NCBI RefSeq assembly: GCF_902859935.1
Contig: NZ_CADIKI010000005.1
Coordinates: forward strand, 1 to 64,000
Direction: 5' to 3'
Source: Paraburkholderia fynbosensis
Lineage (GTDB): Bacteria; Pseudomonadota; Gammaproteobacteria; Burkholderiales; Burkholderiaceae
DNA: 64,000 bases
Shown here: positions 54,814-63,087 of the stretch, in pieces
Position numbering within the stretch: the first letter of the stretch is position 1
How the letters are laid out: the number at the start of each line of letters is the position of its first letter
Made by a program: the position numbers and the translations under genes
Notes under the pieces: model-generated
What the model saw: only the letters and a program-made list of their open reading frames with translations
Database searches by the model: none
What the model was told of the DNA's origin: nothing

Positions 54814-55689
54814 TTATCCTTTGCCGAGAAGCTGATGCGCCGCACTGAATCCCGGAATCAGCCCTTGCGGCCTGAACCGGATCACCACAATGGAGAGGAC
54901 CAGCACCAGTGCAGAAGCGAGTGAGGGATCGACGCGATAGCCCAGCAGCGTTTCGGCCGCGCCGATGACTGCGCTGCCCAGGATGCTTCCCGCGATCGAT
55001 CCGATGCCGCCCAGCACGATCACGAAGAACGCCTTGGCGAGATACGAGACGCCCAGATGCGACTCCACCGAAACCATGGGCGCGACGAGCACGCCGGCGA
55101 GCGAGGCAAGCGCCGCACCGCCACAGAATGCGATGCGGTTCAGGCGCCGCGTGTCGATGCCGGTGGCCTCGGCCATCGCCGGGTGCTGGATCACGGCACG
55201 CAGTTGCGTACCAAAGCGCGTACGGGCGAATAGCAGCCAGCACCCCGTGGTGACGGTCAGCGCAACAGCAATCACGAAGATCCGGTAGGCCGGATAGCTA
55301 CCGCCGGGGACCGGAACCGTTCCGTCGAAGGGGGCATAGACGAGCATTGGCTGGGTGCCGAAGACGAGTTCCAGTGCCTTCTGCAGGATCACGCTGATCG
55401 CATAGGTCGCGAGAAGCGTGTCCAGTGGCCGGTCATAGAGCAGCCGGATGATGAAACGTTCGAGGCACCATCCGAGGACGGCTCCGACAGCCGGGGCCAC
55501 CAGCAGGGCAAGCCAGAAGGCCTGCTTCCCGCCAGCCGCCTGCGCGACCGCGAGCGCGTATGCGCCGATCGTGACCCACTCGGCATGCGCGAGGTTCACG
55601 ATGTCCATCATGCCGAAGACTATCGCGAGCCCAAGCGCCACCAGCATGAGGATGCTCACGTAACCCAGAATGTTAAGAATCGTCGTCAT
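54814..55689 (-). CDS. ABC transporter permease, LivH/UrtB type
   Basis: A permease of 291 aa beginning ILNILGYVSILMLVALGLAI, with the conserved GMMDIVNLAHAEWVTIGAYA and the GGIGSIAGSILGSAVIGAAE loop before the end. It is the first gene of the minus-strand transporter/amidase/porin operon. ATG 55689 gives the family start. The inverted repeat at 55748-55767 lies 59 bases upstream. Confidence 0.9.
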   Translation of the reverse strand: MTTILNILGYVSILMLVALGLAIVFGMMDIVNLAHAEWVTIGAYALAVAQAAGGKQAFWLALLVAPAVGAVLGWCLERFIIRLLYDRPLDTLLATYAISVILQKALELVFGTQPMLVYAPFDGTVPVPGGSYPAYRIFVIAVALTVTTGCWLLFARTRFGTQLRAVIQHPAMAEATGIDTRRLNRIAFCGGAALASLAGVLVAPMVSVESHLGVSYLAKAFFVIVLGGIGSIAGSILGSAVIGAAETLLGYRVDPSLASALVLVLSIVVIRFRPQGLIPGFSAAHQLLGKG

Positions 55690-55747
55690 ATGAGCAAGTC
55701 CCCTTCCGTATGTCTGCGGGACTCTCGCCCCCTTATGTGCAATCTGC

Positions 55748-55767
55748 AACTGAATCGCATTTCAGTT
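55748..55767. promoter_or_regulatory. Inverted repeat upstream of transporter operon, candidate operator
   Basis: AACTGAA (55748-55754) and TTCAGTT (55761-55767) form perfect arms around TCGCAT. It lies 59 bases before the first permease gene, between it and the divergent XRE gene, so it may bind a regulator of the transporter operon. It differs from both the CTAAG-type and the ATTTATGA-type palindromes nearby. Confidence 0.4.
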
Positions 55768-55805
55768 CCTCCGCCCTCAAGGCAAAGCGTTTCTTAGGAA
55801 GAAGA

Positions 55806-55820
55806 CTAAGAAAGTCTTAG
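55806..55820. promoter_or_regulatory. Operator-like palindrome upstream of first XRE gene
   Basis: CTAAGA-AAG-TCTTAG is a perfect inverted repeat ending 34 bases before ATG 55855. A further half-site (TTCTTAG, 55791-55797) lies just upstream. The same CTAAG...CTTAG core recurs before the second XRE gene. The likely ligands are these XRE proteins themselves. Confidence 0.65.
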
Positions 55821-55854
55821 TAAAAATGGCGAGCAATTCCCAGAGACTCCGAGG

Positions 55855-56214
55855 ATGCCGGATAAGCACACGACATCCTCCGTTTTTGCAAAACGCCTCA
55901 AACAGGCACGGATACGCTCGGGCCTGACCCAGGAGCAGCTCGGTATTAGTGCAGGAATCGACGAATTCTCCGCCAGTGCCCGCATTAACCAGTACGAAAG
56001 AGGCAAGCACCTGCCTCACCTCGTAATGGGGCAACGCCTGGCGAGAACACTGCACGTCCCGACGTCGTTCCTCTACGAGGAGGACGATCTGCTTGCAGCA
56101 CTGCTCGCAACTGCTGCTCCGCTCACGCGTGCCAGGAAAAAGATCCTCCTTGCGAATGCCGAGACGCTGACACAATCAGCATCCTCCAGGACCAGAAAAC
56201 CAAATAATCCTTAG
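55855..56214 (+). CDS. XRE-family repressor, first of tandem pair (119 aa)
   Basis: A helix-turn-helix of the lambda Cro/XRE type occupies residues 10-75: FAKRLKQARIRSGLTQEQLG, ISAGIDEFSASARINQYERG. A short helical tail follows. ATG 55855 is directly preceded by GAGG, unusually close for a ribosome binding site, so translation may be weak or start differently. It ends 57 bases before its paralogue. Confidence 0.85.
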   Translation: MPDKHTTSSVFAKRLKQARIRSGLTQEQLGISAGIDEFSASARINQYERGKHLPHLVMGQRLARTLHVPTSFLYEEDDLLAALLATAAPLTRARKKILLANAETLTQSASSRTRKPNNP

Positions 56215-56237
56215 TCTTTAGACTAAGAAATACTTAG
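56211..56237. promoter_or_regulatory. Compound operator between tandem XRE genes
   Basis: Two overlapping palindromes: TTAGTC-TTTA-GACTAA (56211-56226) and CTAAG-AAATA-CTTAG (56223-56237). They begin at the last bases of the first XRE gene and lie 35 bases before the second one, the same distance and core as the site at 55806. A single half-site (ACTAAGACTT) follows the second gene near 56602. Confidence 0.65.
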
Positions 56238-56271
56238 CAAAATCCCTGAGCGAATCCGGGAAACTCGCCGG

Positions 56272-56601
56272 ATGTCGCGCGATACACCCACTTCTGATGC
56301 CGTCTTCCCCCGCCGCCTGAAACAGGCGCGACTGCGCTCGGGCTTCACCCAGGAGCAGCTTGGCATTCAGGCGGGTATTGACGAATTCTCGGCCAGTACC
56401 CGCGTCAACCAGTACGAAAAGGGCAAACACACCCCTGCGATACAGACCAGCCAGCGTCTGGCGCGAGCACTCCTTGTGCCCACGGGCTTCCTCTACGAGG
56501 ACGACGACCTGATCGCGAACCTGCTGGCAGTCGCGGGCAGGCTGAGCAAGGAAAAGAAGAGGGCTCTCCTCGCCAGCGCAGAGAAACTCGCTCAGGAATA
56601 A
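56272..56601 (+). CDS. XRE-family repressor, second of tandem pair (109 aa)
   Basis: Closely related to the gene before it. The helix-turn-helix reads FPRRLKQARLRSGFTQEQLG and IQAGIDEFSASTRVNQYEKG, followed by GFLYEDDDLIANLLAVAG and a similar tail. The duplicated operator and reading direction show that gene and control region were copied together. ATG 56272 follows GGGAAA. Confidence 0.85.
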   Translation: MSRDTPTSDAVFPRRLKQARLRSGFTQEQLGIQAGIDEFSASTRVNQYEKGKHTPAIQTSQRLARALLVPTGFLYEDDDLIANLLAVAGRLSKEKKRALLASAEKLAQE

Positions 56602-56794
56602 ACTAAGACTTCCTGAGTCTCAAAGCCAGCCGCAGACGACGCCATATCTGGCGCTTTGCCTGTACTGCGCCCTGCGCCCTGATCGGACGACAACTCCTAC
56701 GGAATGCTTCGTGACGGCGCACCGCGACGTCCGTCAACCTCGCGTCATGTGCTGAGCCGAGACTACTGCTTCGCCGCAGGATGCTGCTTTCCGT

Positions 56795-56810
56795 ATTTAT
56801 GATCATAAAT
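56795..56810. promoter_or_regulatory. Perfect 16-bp palindrome upstream of amidase copy B
   Basis: ATTTATGATCATAAAT is fully self-complementary. A second, imperfect version (ATTTATGATGATTAAT) is at 56914-56929, just before the amidase gene. FadR-type GntR proteins bind short palindromes of this kind, and one is encoded just beyond the amidase (58419-59255). It is the most likely binder. Confidence 0.6.
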
Positions 56811-56884
56811 TTACGTCGCCACTATTGGTATGTCAATGCTGGAAGATCGCTCGTTTACCCTCGATGCCAACTCGCCATCGATTC

Positions 56885-56929
56885 TTGACACTGGCAAGCG
56901 TCACGTCTAAGGTATTTATGATGATTAAT
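56885..56929 (+). promoter_or_regulatory. Promoter and overlapping operator of amidase copy B
   Basis: TTGACA (56885-56890) is a perfect -35 box, followed at 17 bases by TAAGGT, a weak -10. The imperfect palindrome ATTTATGATGATTAAT (56914-56929) begins right after it, where a bound repressor would block start of transcription. GGGAGA follows as ribosome binding site for ATG 56941. Confidence 0.55.
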
Positions 56930-56940
56930 AGGGAGACGAC

Positions 56941-58365
56941 ATGAGCAGTGACATCTGCGATCTGACAGCACACGAGCTTCATACTCTTTACGCGACGAAG
57001 GGCGCCTCCCCCGTGGAGGTCATGCAGGCCGTGCTCCTGCGCATAGAACAGCTAGACCCCGCCGTGAATGCCTTCTGCCAGATAGCCGCGGATGCACTCG
57101 ACATGGCGCGTGCGTCCGAGACACGATGGCAACACACGCGCCCGCTCGGGCCGCTGGACGGCGTGCCGATCAGCGTCAAGGACAACGTCGCGGTCTCCGG
57201 ACTTGCCACAAGGTACGGCTCGCGGGCCACGGACGAAAGCCCGGCGCGCCACGACAGCCCGTGCGTGGCAAGGCTTCGCGAATCTGGCGCCATCTGCTTC
57301 GCGAAGACCACCCTGCCTGATTTCGCCCACAAGATTGTCACCGACAGCCCGCTCACCGGCGTCACGCGCAACCCTTGGGACACGCAACGGACCCCCGGCG
57401 GCAGCAGTGGCGGCGCCGCAGCGGCGGTCTCCCTCGGTATGGCGCCGGTAGGGATTGGCACTGACGGCGGCGGGTCAATCCGGATTCCAGCCGCTTTCAC
57501 CGGCACGTTCGGCTTCAAGCCGAGCTTCGGTCGTGTCCCGCATGCACCCCGCGGGCCGTTTGGGTTACTAAGCCATGTTGGTCCCGTGACCCGCTGCGTG
57601 GCGGATGCAGCCCGCATCCTGACCGTCATCAGTCGCCCTGACAGTCGCGACTGGTACGCGTTGCCATTCGATGCCAGCAACTATGAACTTGGTTTGAAGT
57701 GCAAGCCAGCGCCAGGTGGGGTACGCATAGCGTTCAGTCCATCGTTGGGGCTCGCTGTCACGCCCGAAACCACCGTCCACGATGCGGTCGTGCGTGCGGC
57801 CGACACATTCCGTGACCTTGGCGCCAGGGTCCATCCGGAAGACCCGCCGGGTATCGCTCGCTGTAACGCGATCCACGCCATCCTCTGGCCGGCCTGCTGC
57901 CGCCAGCTCACCGAAGGCATGCCTGACGGCGGCGCGGCGCTCGATCCATCGTTACAGGCATACTCTGATGCGGGCGCCGGGATATCGCGCCAGGCGCTGC
58001 TGGGTGCGCTGATCGAGAGAGGCGAACTGGGCGCCACCGTCAACGCATTCTTCAAGCGGTACGACCTTGTCATCTGTCCCGTGTATCCCCGTGTGGCCAT
58101 GCCCCTTGCGGAACTCCCAGCCAGCGGTGAATTGTTTCCCCACTTCACCGCATGGTGCAACCAGCTGGGCCTTCCCGCTGCAAGCATCTATGCAGGTGCG
58201 ACTTCGGAAGGACTGCCAGTCGGCGTACAGATCGTTGGCGGCCGTCATGCGGATGCACTTGTGCTCTGGGCCAGCCACATCCTCGAACTTGCCCTCGGAC
58301 GCGCGCCGTTGACTGAGCTCGCGCGCGCGCTTTCCTCATCCATTGCTGGCCGCAAACTGCATTGA
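56941..58365 (+). CDS. Amidase signature enzyme, copy B (474 aa)
   Basis: Closely similar to copy A at 49591. Lys80 in VPISVKDNVAV, the GGSSGG loop at 153-158 and Ser179 in TDGGGSIRIPA fall at identical residue numbers, so the first 180 residues align without gaps. The family hydrolyses amides. Unlike copy A it stands alone under its own promoter and palindromic operators, next to a GntR regulator. The two copies probably act on related amides or under different conditions. It is on the opposite strand to copy A, so this is not a simple tandem duplication. Confidence 0.9.
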   Translation: MSSDICDLTAHELHTLYATKGASPVEVMQAVLLRIEQLDPAVNAFCQIAADALDMARASETRWQHTRPLGPLDGVPISVKDNVAVSGLATRYGSRATDESPARHDSPCVARLRESGAICFAKTTLPDFAHKIVTDSPLTGVTRNPWDTQRTPGGSSGGAAAAVSLGMAPVGIGTDGGGSIRIPAAFTGTFGFKPSFGRVPHAPRGPFGLLSHVGPVTRCVADAARILTVISRPDSRDWYALPFDASNYELGLKCKPAPGGVRIAFSPSLGLAVTPETTVHDAVVRAADTFRDLGARVHPEDPPGIARCNAIHAILWPACCRQLTEGMPDGGAALDPSLQAYSDAGAGISRQALLGALIERGELGATVNAFFKRYDLVICPVYPRVAMPLAELPASGELFPHFTAWCNQLGLPAASIYAGATSEGLPVGVQIVGGRHADALVLWASHILELALGRAPLTELARALSSSIAGRKLH

Positions 58366-58418
58366 CGCTACCTGTCAACAAACGTTCGGACCTGCAGAAC
58401 GCGGGGCCGGACGCCTTA

Positions 58419-59255
58419 TCACGAGCTTCCTTTACTCCGTACGTGCAGACCAAGGTCCGAATCCAGGACCAGCTTCTGCCGCAAGGCCGCATGTACCTTG
58501 CGCAGTTGCGCTTCCGCTTCTTCCATGTGCGCCGCCATGAACTGCTCCACCGCGTCGGCGTCGCGCCTCTTAGCGGCATCCATAATCGCTCGATGGGCAG
58601 CGACGGTCTGCCGGCCAAATGCCTGGTAATCATCTTGCGTCACGTTACCTGCCACGATCACCAGGCTGTGCAACATCTGGTTGATGATCTGGCATACGCA
58701 GCGAAGGAATGCGTTCGGATTTGCCGCGGCGAGCACGTCATGAAAGTGGATGTCCTCGTGGCGCTGGTCAAGCGCATGGTCATGGCTTGCGACAAACGGC
58801 TCGCACACTTCCACGCTATGCTCGAGCGCTTCCAGGTCGGCCTCCGTCAGATGCTCGACCGCCCCTGCTGCAAGTAGCGGCTCCAGCACGCGCCGCACGG
58901 CGTAGATATCTTCGAGATTGATGCTCTCGAAAAACAGGTAGTTCTGTAATGCCTGAAATGCACGGGCAAGCGGCACTCGCGTAATCGTCGCGCCACCGTC
59001 CGGTCCTGTACTCAGACGCACAAGTCCCTGCACCTCCAGTGCCTTGAGGGCATCGCGCATCGAGCCGCGGCTGACGTTGAATATGTCCTGGAGCTCGGCC
59101 TCCTTGTTCAGTCGCACACCGGGGCGCACCTTTCCATCGGTAATCCACGTCTTGATAAGTTCGGCCACCTGGTCTCCCCGCTTGGTCGTGCGGGGCCCCC
59201 GCTTGTCTCGCTTCAGCAACGGTTTTTTCTCTGTCGCCTGTTTTCGCGCTGCCAT
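58419..59255 (-). CDS. GntR/FadR-family regulator with FCD domain (278 aa)
   Basis: After a basic leader comes a winged helix-turn-helix (LNKEAELQDIFNVSRGSMRD, ALKALEVQGLVRLSTGPDGG). The FCD ligand domain follows, with the usual metal-binding positions in HEDIHFHDVLAAANPN and AHRAIMDAAKRRDADAVEQF. Such proteins sense a small carboxylate or similar metabolite. The gene is convergent with amidase B, divergent from the acyl-CoA dehydrogenase operon, and is the best candidate regulator for one or both. Confidence 0.88.
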   Translation of the reverse strand: MAARKQATEKKPLLKRDKRGPRTTKRGDQVAELIKTWITDGKVRPGVRLNKEAELQDIFNVSRGSMRDALKALEVQGLVRLSTGPDGGATITRVPLARAFQALQNYLFFESINLEDIYAVRRVLEPLLAAGAVEHLTEADLEALEHSVEVCEPFVASHDHALDQRHEDIHFHDVLAAANPNAFLRCVCQIINQMLHSLVIVAGNVTQDDYQAFGRQTVAAHRAIMDAAKRRDADAVEQFMAAHMEEAEAQLRKVHAALRQKLVLDSDLGLHVRSKGSS

Positions 59256-59495
59256 ACGTCACACCCGTAGTTAGCCATCATCGTTCGATCCAGACGTCAT
59301 TATCAGTCATCCGCTGTCGCGTGACCGCGATAACGTCGCCGCCGACGCCCCCCGATACAACACCTCCCAATGTTCGGAGGTGACGCCTTCCCGTCCCATG
59401 CCTACGCTCATTGCCAGACGACACGCAAACTTCATTAATGGCTTGGCGTGAATGTTGGTCCTGGGCGCAGACACGCCCGCTTGGGAGAGCTCCAT

Positions 59496-60833
59496 ATGAC
59501 ACGGCATGAGCAGACGTCGCAGGCGGTTCGCACGATCGACGATATCGGTGCCGCGCTCGCCGAGCGTGGACTCGATCTTGATCTGCTTGCCAGGCGTATG
59601 CGCAACGTCAGCCTCGAATCGGATACAACCGGCCAGATCGTCGGCCCTCCCTGGCGTGCGGATGACGTCAGCGCCCTGAACATGAACCTTGTACCCATCC
59701 AGTACGGCGGCTGTCCGCTCCTGCAGTCCCTCGTGGCGCAGGCAACGTTGATGGCCTTCCTCGGGGAAGCCGATGCAAGCCTCGCCCTTGCTTTACCGGG
59801 CCCGGGTCTCGCCATGCCGCCTGTCGTTGCGCTCGCCTCGACGCAACAGCAGGCCCGGTTCTTCCAGCGATTCCAGTCGGGCACACCGCGCTGGGGCGCC
59901 TTCGCTATCACCGAGCCGGACTATGGTTCCGACGCGACTGCCATGCGTACCAGTGCAAGGAAGACCGGTCGCGGCTGGGTTCTGAACGGCACAAAGTGCT
60001 TTATCACGAACGGCGCGCGCGCCGACTATGCCATCACGTTTGCAACGATCAACCGGCAGATGGGCCGTTACGGTATCCGCGCATTCCTGGTAGAGAGCAA
60101 TACACCTGGATTCGAAGCGTCGCGCATCGAGCGGATGGCAGGCCTGCGCGCGACCCAGCTTGCCGTGCTCTCCTACACCGACTGCGAGGTCACCGACGAT
60201 GCGCTGCTTGCCCGTGGCGACGAAAAGCCGCTCGACGACGCTTTCTCGGGTGCACAGCGGTCCTGGGCCTACTTCAGGCCCCTGCTTTCCGCCGTCATGG
60301 TCGGTAGCTGCAGGCGGGTGCGCGCGGACCTGGCGGCCTGGCTGGATGCGGGTGGCACGCCCGCGGACAGGCACCAGGGCGTGGCCGGCGTGGAAGCCTC
60401 GCTGCTCGACATCGACCGCCAGATTGCGGCCGCATGGCTCCTCTGTCACTGCACGGCCTGGAAAGCAGATCGCGGCATTGCAACGTCAATGGATTCCTCC
60501 ATGACCAAGGCGTTTGCCTCGCGCGTGGCCGCGCGGGTGACGCGCGCTGCAATGGACCTCGCCGGTCTCGATGGCATCGCCGCCTGTCCGTCACTTGAGC
60601 AGGGCTACCGGGACGCCAGGGCGTTCGACATCATGGAAGGTACCGGCGACCTACAGCGGCTCATGATCGCACGGGCGGCGCAGCGATCAACGTCACGTCC
60701 ATGGGACATGACGGTCGTGCCTTGCAACTGCCCCGCCACACCTGACTCATCACCTGTCTTACCGACCGACCCATCGCCTGACCTAGCCAACGCCCACCGA
60801 TCCGGGAAGGAGATACCCCATGACGACGCATAA
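59496..60833 (+). CDS. Acyl-CoA dehydrogenase-like flavoprotein (445 aa)
   Basis: The flavin-binding core is seen as WGAFAITEPDYGSDATAM and WVLNGTKCFITNGARADY, with RAFLVESNTPGF, and the C-terminal FDIMEGTGDLQRLMIARAA. The protein introduces a double bond into an acyl chain, probably one carried on the ACP encoded next. ATG 59496 has GGGAGAG seven bases upstream. The C-terminal 40 residues (PWDMTVVPCNCPATPDSS onward) are an unusual Pro-rich tail. It opens a plus-strand biosynthetic operon. Confidence 0.85.
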   Translation: MTRHEQTSQAVRTIDDIGAALAERGLDLDLLARRMRNVSLESDTTGQIVGPPWRADDVSALNMNLVPIQYGGCPLLQSLVAQATLMAFLGEADASLALALPGPGLAMPPVVALASTQQQARFFQRFQSGTPRWGAFAITEPDYGSDATAMRTSARKTGRGWVLNGTKCFITNGARADYAITFATINRQMGRYGIRAFLVESNTPGFEASRIERMAGLRATQLAVLSYTDCEVTDDALLARGDEKPLDDAFSGAQRSWAYFRPLLSAVMVGSCRRVRADLAAWLDAGGTPADRHQGVAGVEASLLDIDRQIAAAWLLCHCTAWKADRGIATSMDSSMTKAFASRVAARVTRAAMDLAGLDGIAACPSLEQGYRDARAFDIMEGTGDLQRLMIARAAQRSTSRPWDMTVVPCNCPATPDSSPVLPTDPSPDLANAHRSGKEIPHDDA

Positions 60834-61101
60834 CGCGTACAGCCCGGGGCGCGAGGAAATCGCAGCCACCATCCGGTCATGCCTGCTATCAGCCATCGGC
60901 ATCACCATGGCCGCGGACCTGATCGCGGACGACACGAACCTGTTCGACGTTGGTGTCGACTCCATGAACATGACAGACCTGCTTCTTCAGCTCGAGCAGC
61001 GTTTCGGCTTCACGCTCGCGCCGGAAGACCTCTCTGCCGATCTGTTCCTGCGCTTCGGCAACCTCGTCTCCTTCGTGGAATCCCATGTCCTTCGCAACTG
61101 A
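60820..61101 (+). CDS. Acyl carrier protein (93 aa)
   Basis: The phosphopantetheine site is Ser48 in the motif DVGVDSMNMTDL. Helix 3 and the rest (LEQRFGFTLAPEDLSADLFL) fit free-standing carrier proteins. AAGGAG precedes ATG 60820, which lies within the end of the dehydrogenase gene. It would carry the acyl chain between the enzymes of this operon. Confidence 0.9.
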   Translation: MTTHNAYSPGREEIAATIRSCLLSAIGITMAADLIADDTNLFDVGVDSMNMTDLLLQLEQRFGFTLAPEDLSADLFLRFGNLVSFVESHVLRN

Positions 61102-62119
61102 CCCCGTTCGCGGGCAGGCATGCATCGCGGCCACGGCACGCTACGTCCCGCAGGCGCGCGTGCGGCCCGACGCAGTGTTAAAGCAACCAGCGGCCGCACC
61201 ATCATGCGCGCGCGAAACCATCATGCGATCAGTCTATGCCGATACGCTGCGCTGGAGTGGCGAGGTGGCACGTCCTGCCCACGTCAGTCATTCGTCGGGA
61301 TCGGTGCACGCCGCATTGCCGGTGCGCGTCGCCTGCGAGCCACGCCTTTTCCTCTCGGAAATGGCATCAACGGTCGCCGGGAAAGCTATCCGGCGGTGTC
61401 CCGGGAAGGACAACCTCGTGCCGGATCAGGTCATCGTCTGCGCGACAAGTTTCGAGCAGGACCTCGCACTCTCCTGTGCGGGCCGGCTGCACAGCGAACT
61501 GGGATCGACGGGTGTGCCGTTCGCGATTGGACAACTGCAGGGCGTGTCCTTCTTTCTTGCACTGAAGATGGTGGCCGACATGATGGCCAGTGACGATCAC
61601 ACGTGCTGTGCACTGATCGTCGGCGCTGAACGCTGGCTGCCGCCGTTCTCGCGGCTGGCCGGATCGCTAACGGCACTGGGCGACGGTGCGGCTGCCGTAG
61701 TGATCCGGCGTCACGCCGGTCCCGGATGGAGGGTGCTCAGCGTCAACGTATGCACGCCTTCGGTTCCCGTCGCGCCCCCCGATATGTGCATCGACGAAAC
61801 CGTCGTGGTGGACATCATCGGGAAGACGTGCAGGCAGGCAGGCCTGAAACCCACGGCAATCGACTGGATCGTGCCGCCGCGCATCAGCGCAACCCTGGCG
61901 TGCAACGTCACCGCACAGGCCCGATTGCCTGCATGGCGAATGTGGTACCCCGACCCGGGCGACATCGGGTACCTGTGCGCCGCAGACGCGCCGGCGCAAC
62001 TCCACATGTTGCTGCAATCGGTTGCTCCGTCGGACGGACAACGCATTCTGCTGTGGTCGGCCGGCTTTCAGGGACAGGCCACCTGCGCCATCTTCGAATA
62101 CCGCGTGAGGCAGCCATGA
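61085..62119 (+). CDS. Ketosynthase-III-fold protein without catalytic triad (344 aa)
   Basis: The fold is thiolase-like: VCATSFEQDLALSCAGRL, SFFLALKMVADMMASD, LTALGDGAAAVVIRR. The Cys of KAS III enzymes (in a DxxxxCAG-type loop) would fall in AIGQLQGVSFF, where there is none. The His (PHQAN) is replaced by PPRIS, and the Asn (GNTSS) by DIGYLCAAD. It therefore cannot perform the usual condensation and may be a structural partner of the next protein, or use other chemistry. It starts inside the ACP gene and overlaps the next gene by four bases. Confidence 0.75.
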   Translation: MSFATDPVRGQACIAATARYVPQARVRPDAVLKQPAAAPSCARETIMRSVYADTLRWSGEVARPAHVSHSSGSVHAALPVRVACEPRLFLSEMASTVAGKAIRRCPGKDNLVPDQVIVCATSFEQDLALSCAGRLHSELGSTGVPFAIGQLQGVSFFLALKMVADMMASDDHTCCALIVGAERWLPPFSRLAGSLTALGDGAAAVVIRRHAGPGWRVLSVNVCTPSVPVAPPDMCIDETVVVDIIGKTCRQAGLKPTAIDWIVPPRISATLACNVTAQARLPAWRMWYPDPGDIGYLCAADAPAQLHMLLQSVAPSDGQRILLWSAGFQGQATCAIFEYRVRQP

Positions 62120-63063
62120 CTGCGCCCGCAACCACTTCCATGTTATCGCTGTCCGGCATCGCAACCAGCTTTCCGGCCCGGACAGTCGATGCGAACACCT
62201 GGGCCCGTCGCTGCGGATTTCCCCAAGCGCGCGCGAGCGCGCTGCTGCGCAATGGCGTACAGCAGTTCCACGATGCTGCAGCGGGGTCACCCGTCACATT
62301 CGCGTGCGAGGCGGTTTCCACCCTGCTCGACGATACCGGTACGACACCGGCAAGCATCGATGCGCTTATCTATACCCACACCATCCAGAGCAGCGTCCTC
62401 GCACCGCCTGCCGGTACGGCGGCATTCATCCAGTCCCGTATGGGCCTGGACCGCGCACTCGCGTTCTCGCTGATGCAGCAGAACTGCGTCTCACCGGTAG
62501 CCGCCATCCGCCTGCTGCGCGTGCTCACCGTCGCCGGTCGTCCCATCCAGCGGGCGATCGTTGTCTGCGCGGATGTGATGGGCTCGGGCTGCGATCATCT
62601 GCGCGCCATCCAGGACCTCGCGCTGCATAGCGACGGGGCGTGCGCAATCCTGCTGGAGCGCGATACCGACCGCAACCGCATCATGGGGCTGCATCTTTAT
62701 ACAGACAATCGCTACTTCCGCGGCACCGACGACGACCTGCAGCCTGTGCCAGATGATCGTTACTACTGGTCGGCATTCACGACAATGCGTGCGGCACTTC
62801 GACAGGCAGGCATCACAGGCAATGAACTCGTCCATGTCCTGCCTCACCACGTCAACCTCCCCGGCTGGCAGCGCCTGATGGCCATGCTGTCCGTACCACA
62901 GGAGCGCCTTTTCACGGCGAATTTCGGACGCCTCGGCCACGTGTTCGGTGCCGACCCGTTCATCAACTTCCACACCGCGCCGCGCGCGCAACCGGACTCG
63001 CACTCGCTGCTTTTCTCCAGCGGACTTGCCGGCTGCTTTGGCGCGATGGTGATCCGCCATTGA
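62116..63063 (+). CDS. Ketosynthase-III-like enzyme (315 aa)
   Basis: Here the nucleophile is kept: Cys124 in SLMQQNCVSPVAAI, and His244 in VLPHHVNLPGW. The third residue (usually Asn in GNTSS) falls in FGRLGHVFGADP, where His is the likeliest substitute. Such C-H-x enzymes include acyl transferases and unusual condensing enzymes of natural-product pathways. ATG 62116 overlaps the stop of the preceding gene, so the active and inactive proteins are probably made together and may form a heterodimer. Confidence 0.8.
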   Translation: MTAPATTSMLSLSGIATSFPARTVDANTWARRCGFPQARASALLRNGVQQFHDAAAGSPVTFACEAVSTLLDDTGTTPASIDALIYTHTIQSSVLAPPAGTAAFIQSRMGLDRALAFSLMQQNCVSPVAAIRLLRVLTVAGRPIQRAIVVCADVMGSGCDHLRAIQDLALHSDGACAILLERDTDRNRIMGLHLYTDNRYFRGTDDDLQPVPDDRYYWSAFTTMRAALRQAGITGNELVHVLPHHVNLPGWQRLMAMLSVPQERLFTANFGRLGHVFGADPFINFHTAPRAQPDSHSLLFSSGLAGCFGAMVIRH

Positions 63064-63087
63064 CCCAGAACTTAATAGCAACCGGCC

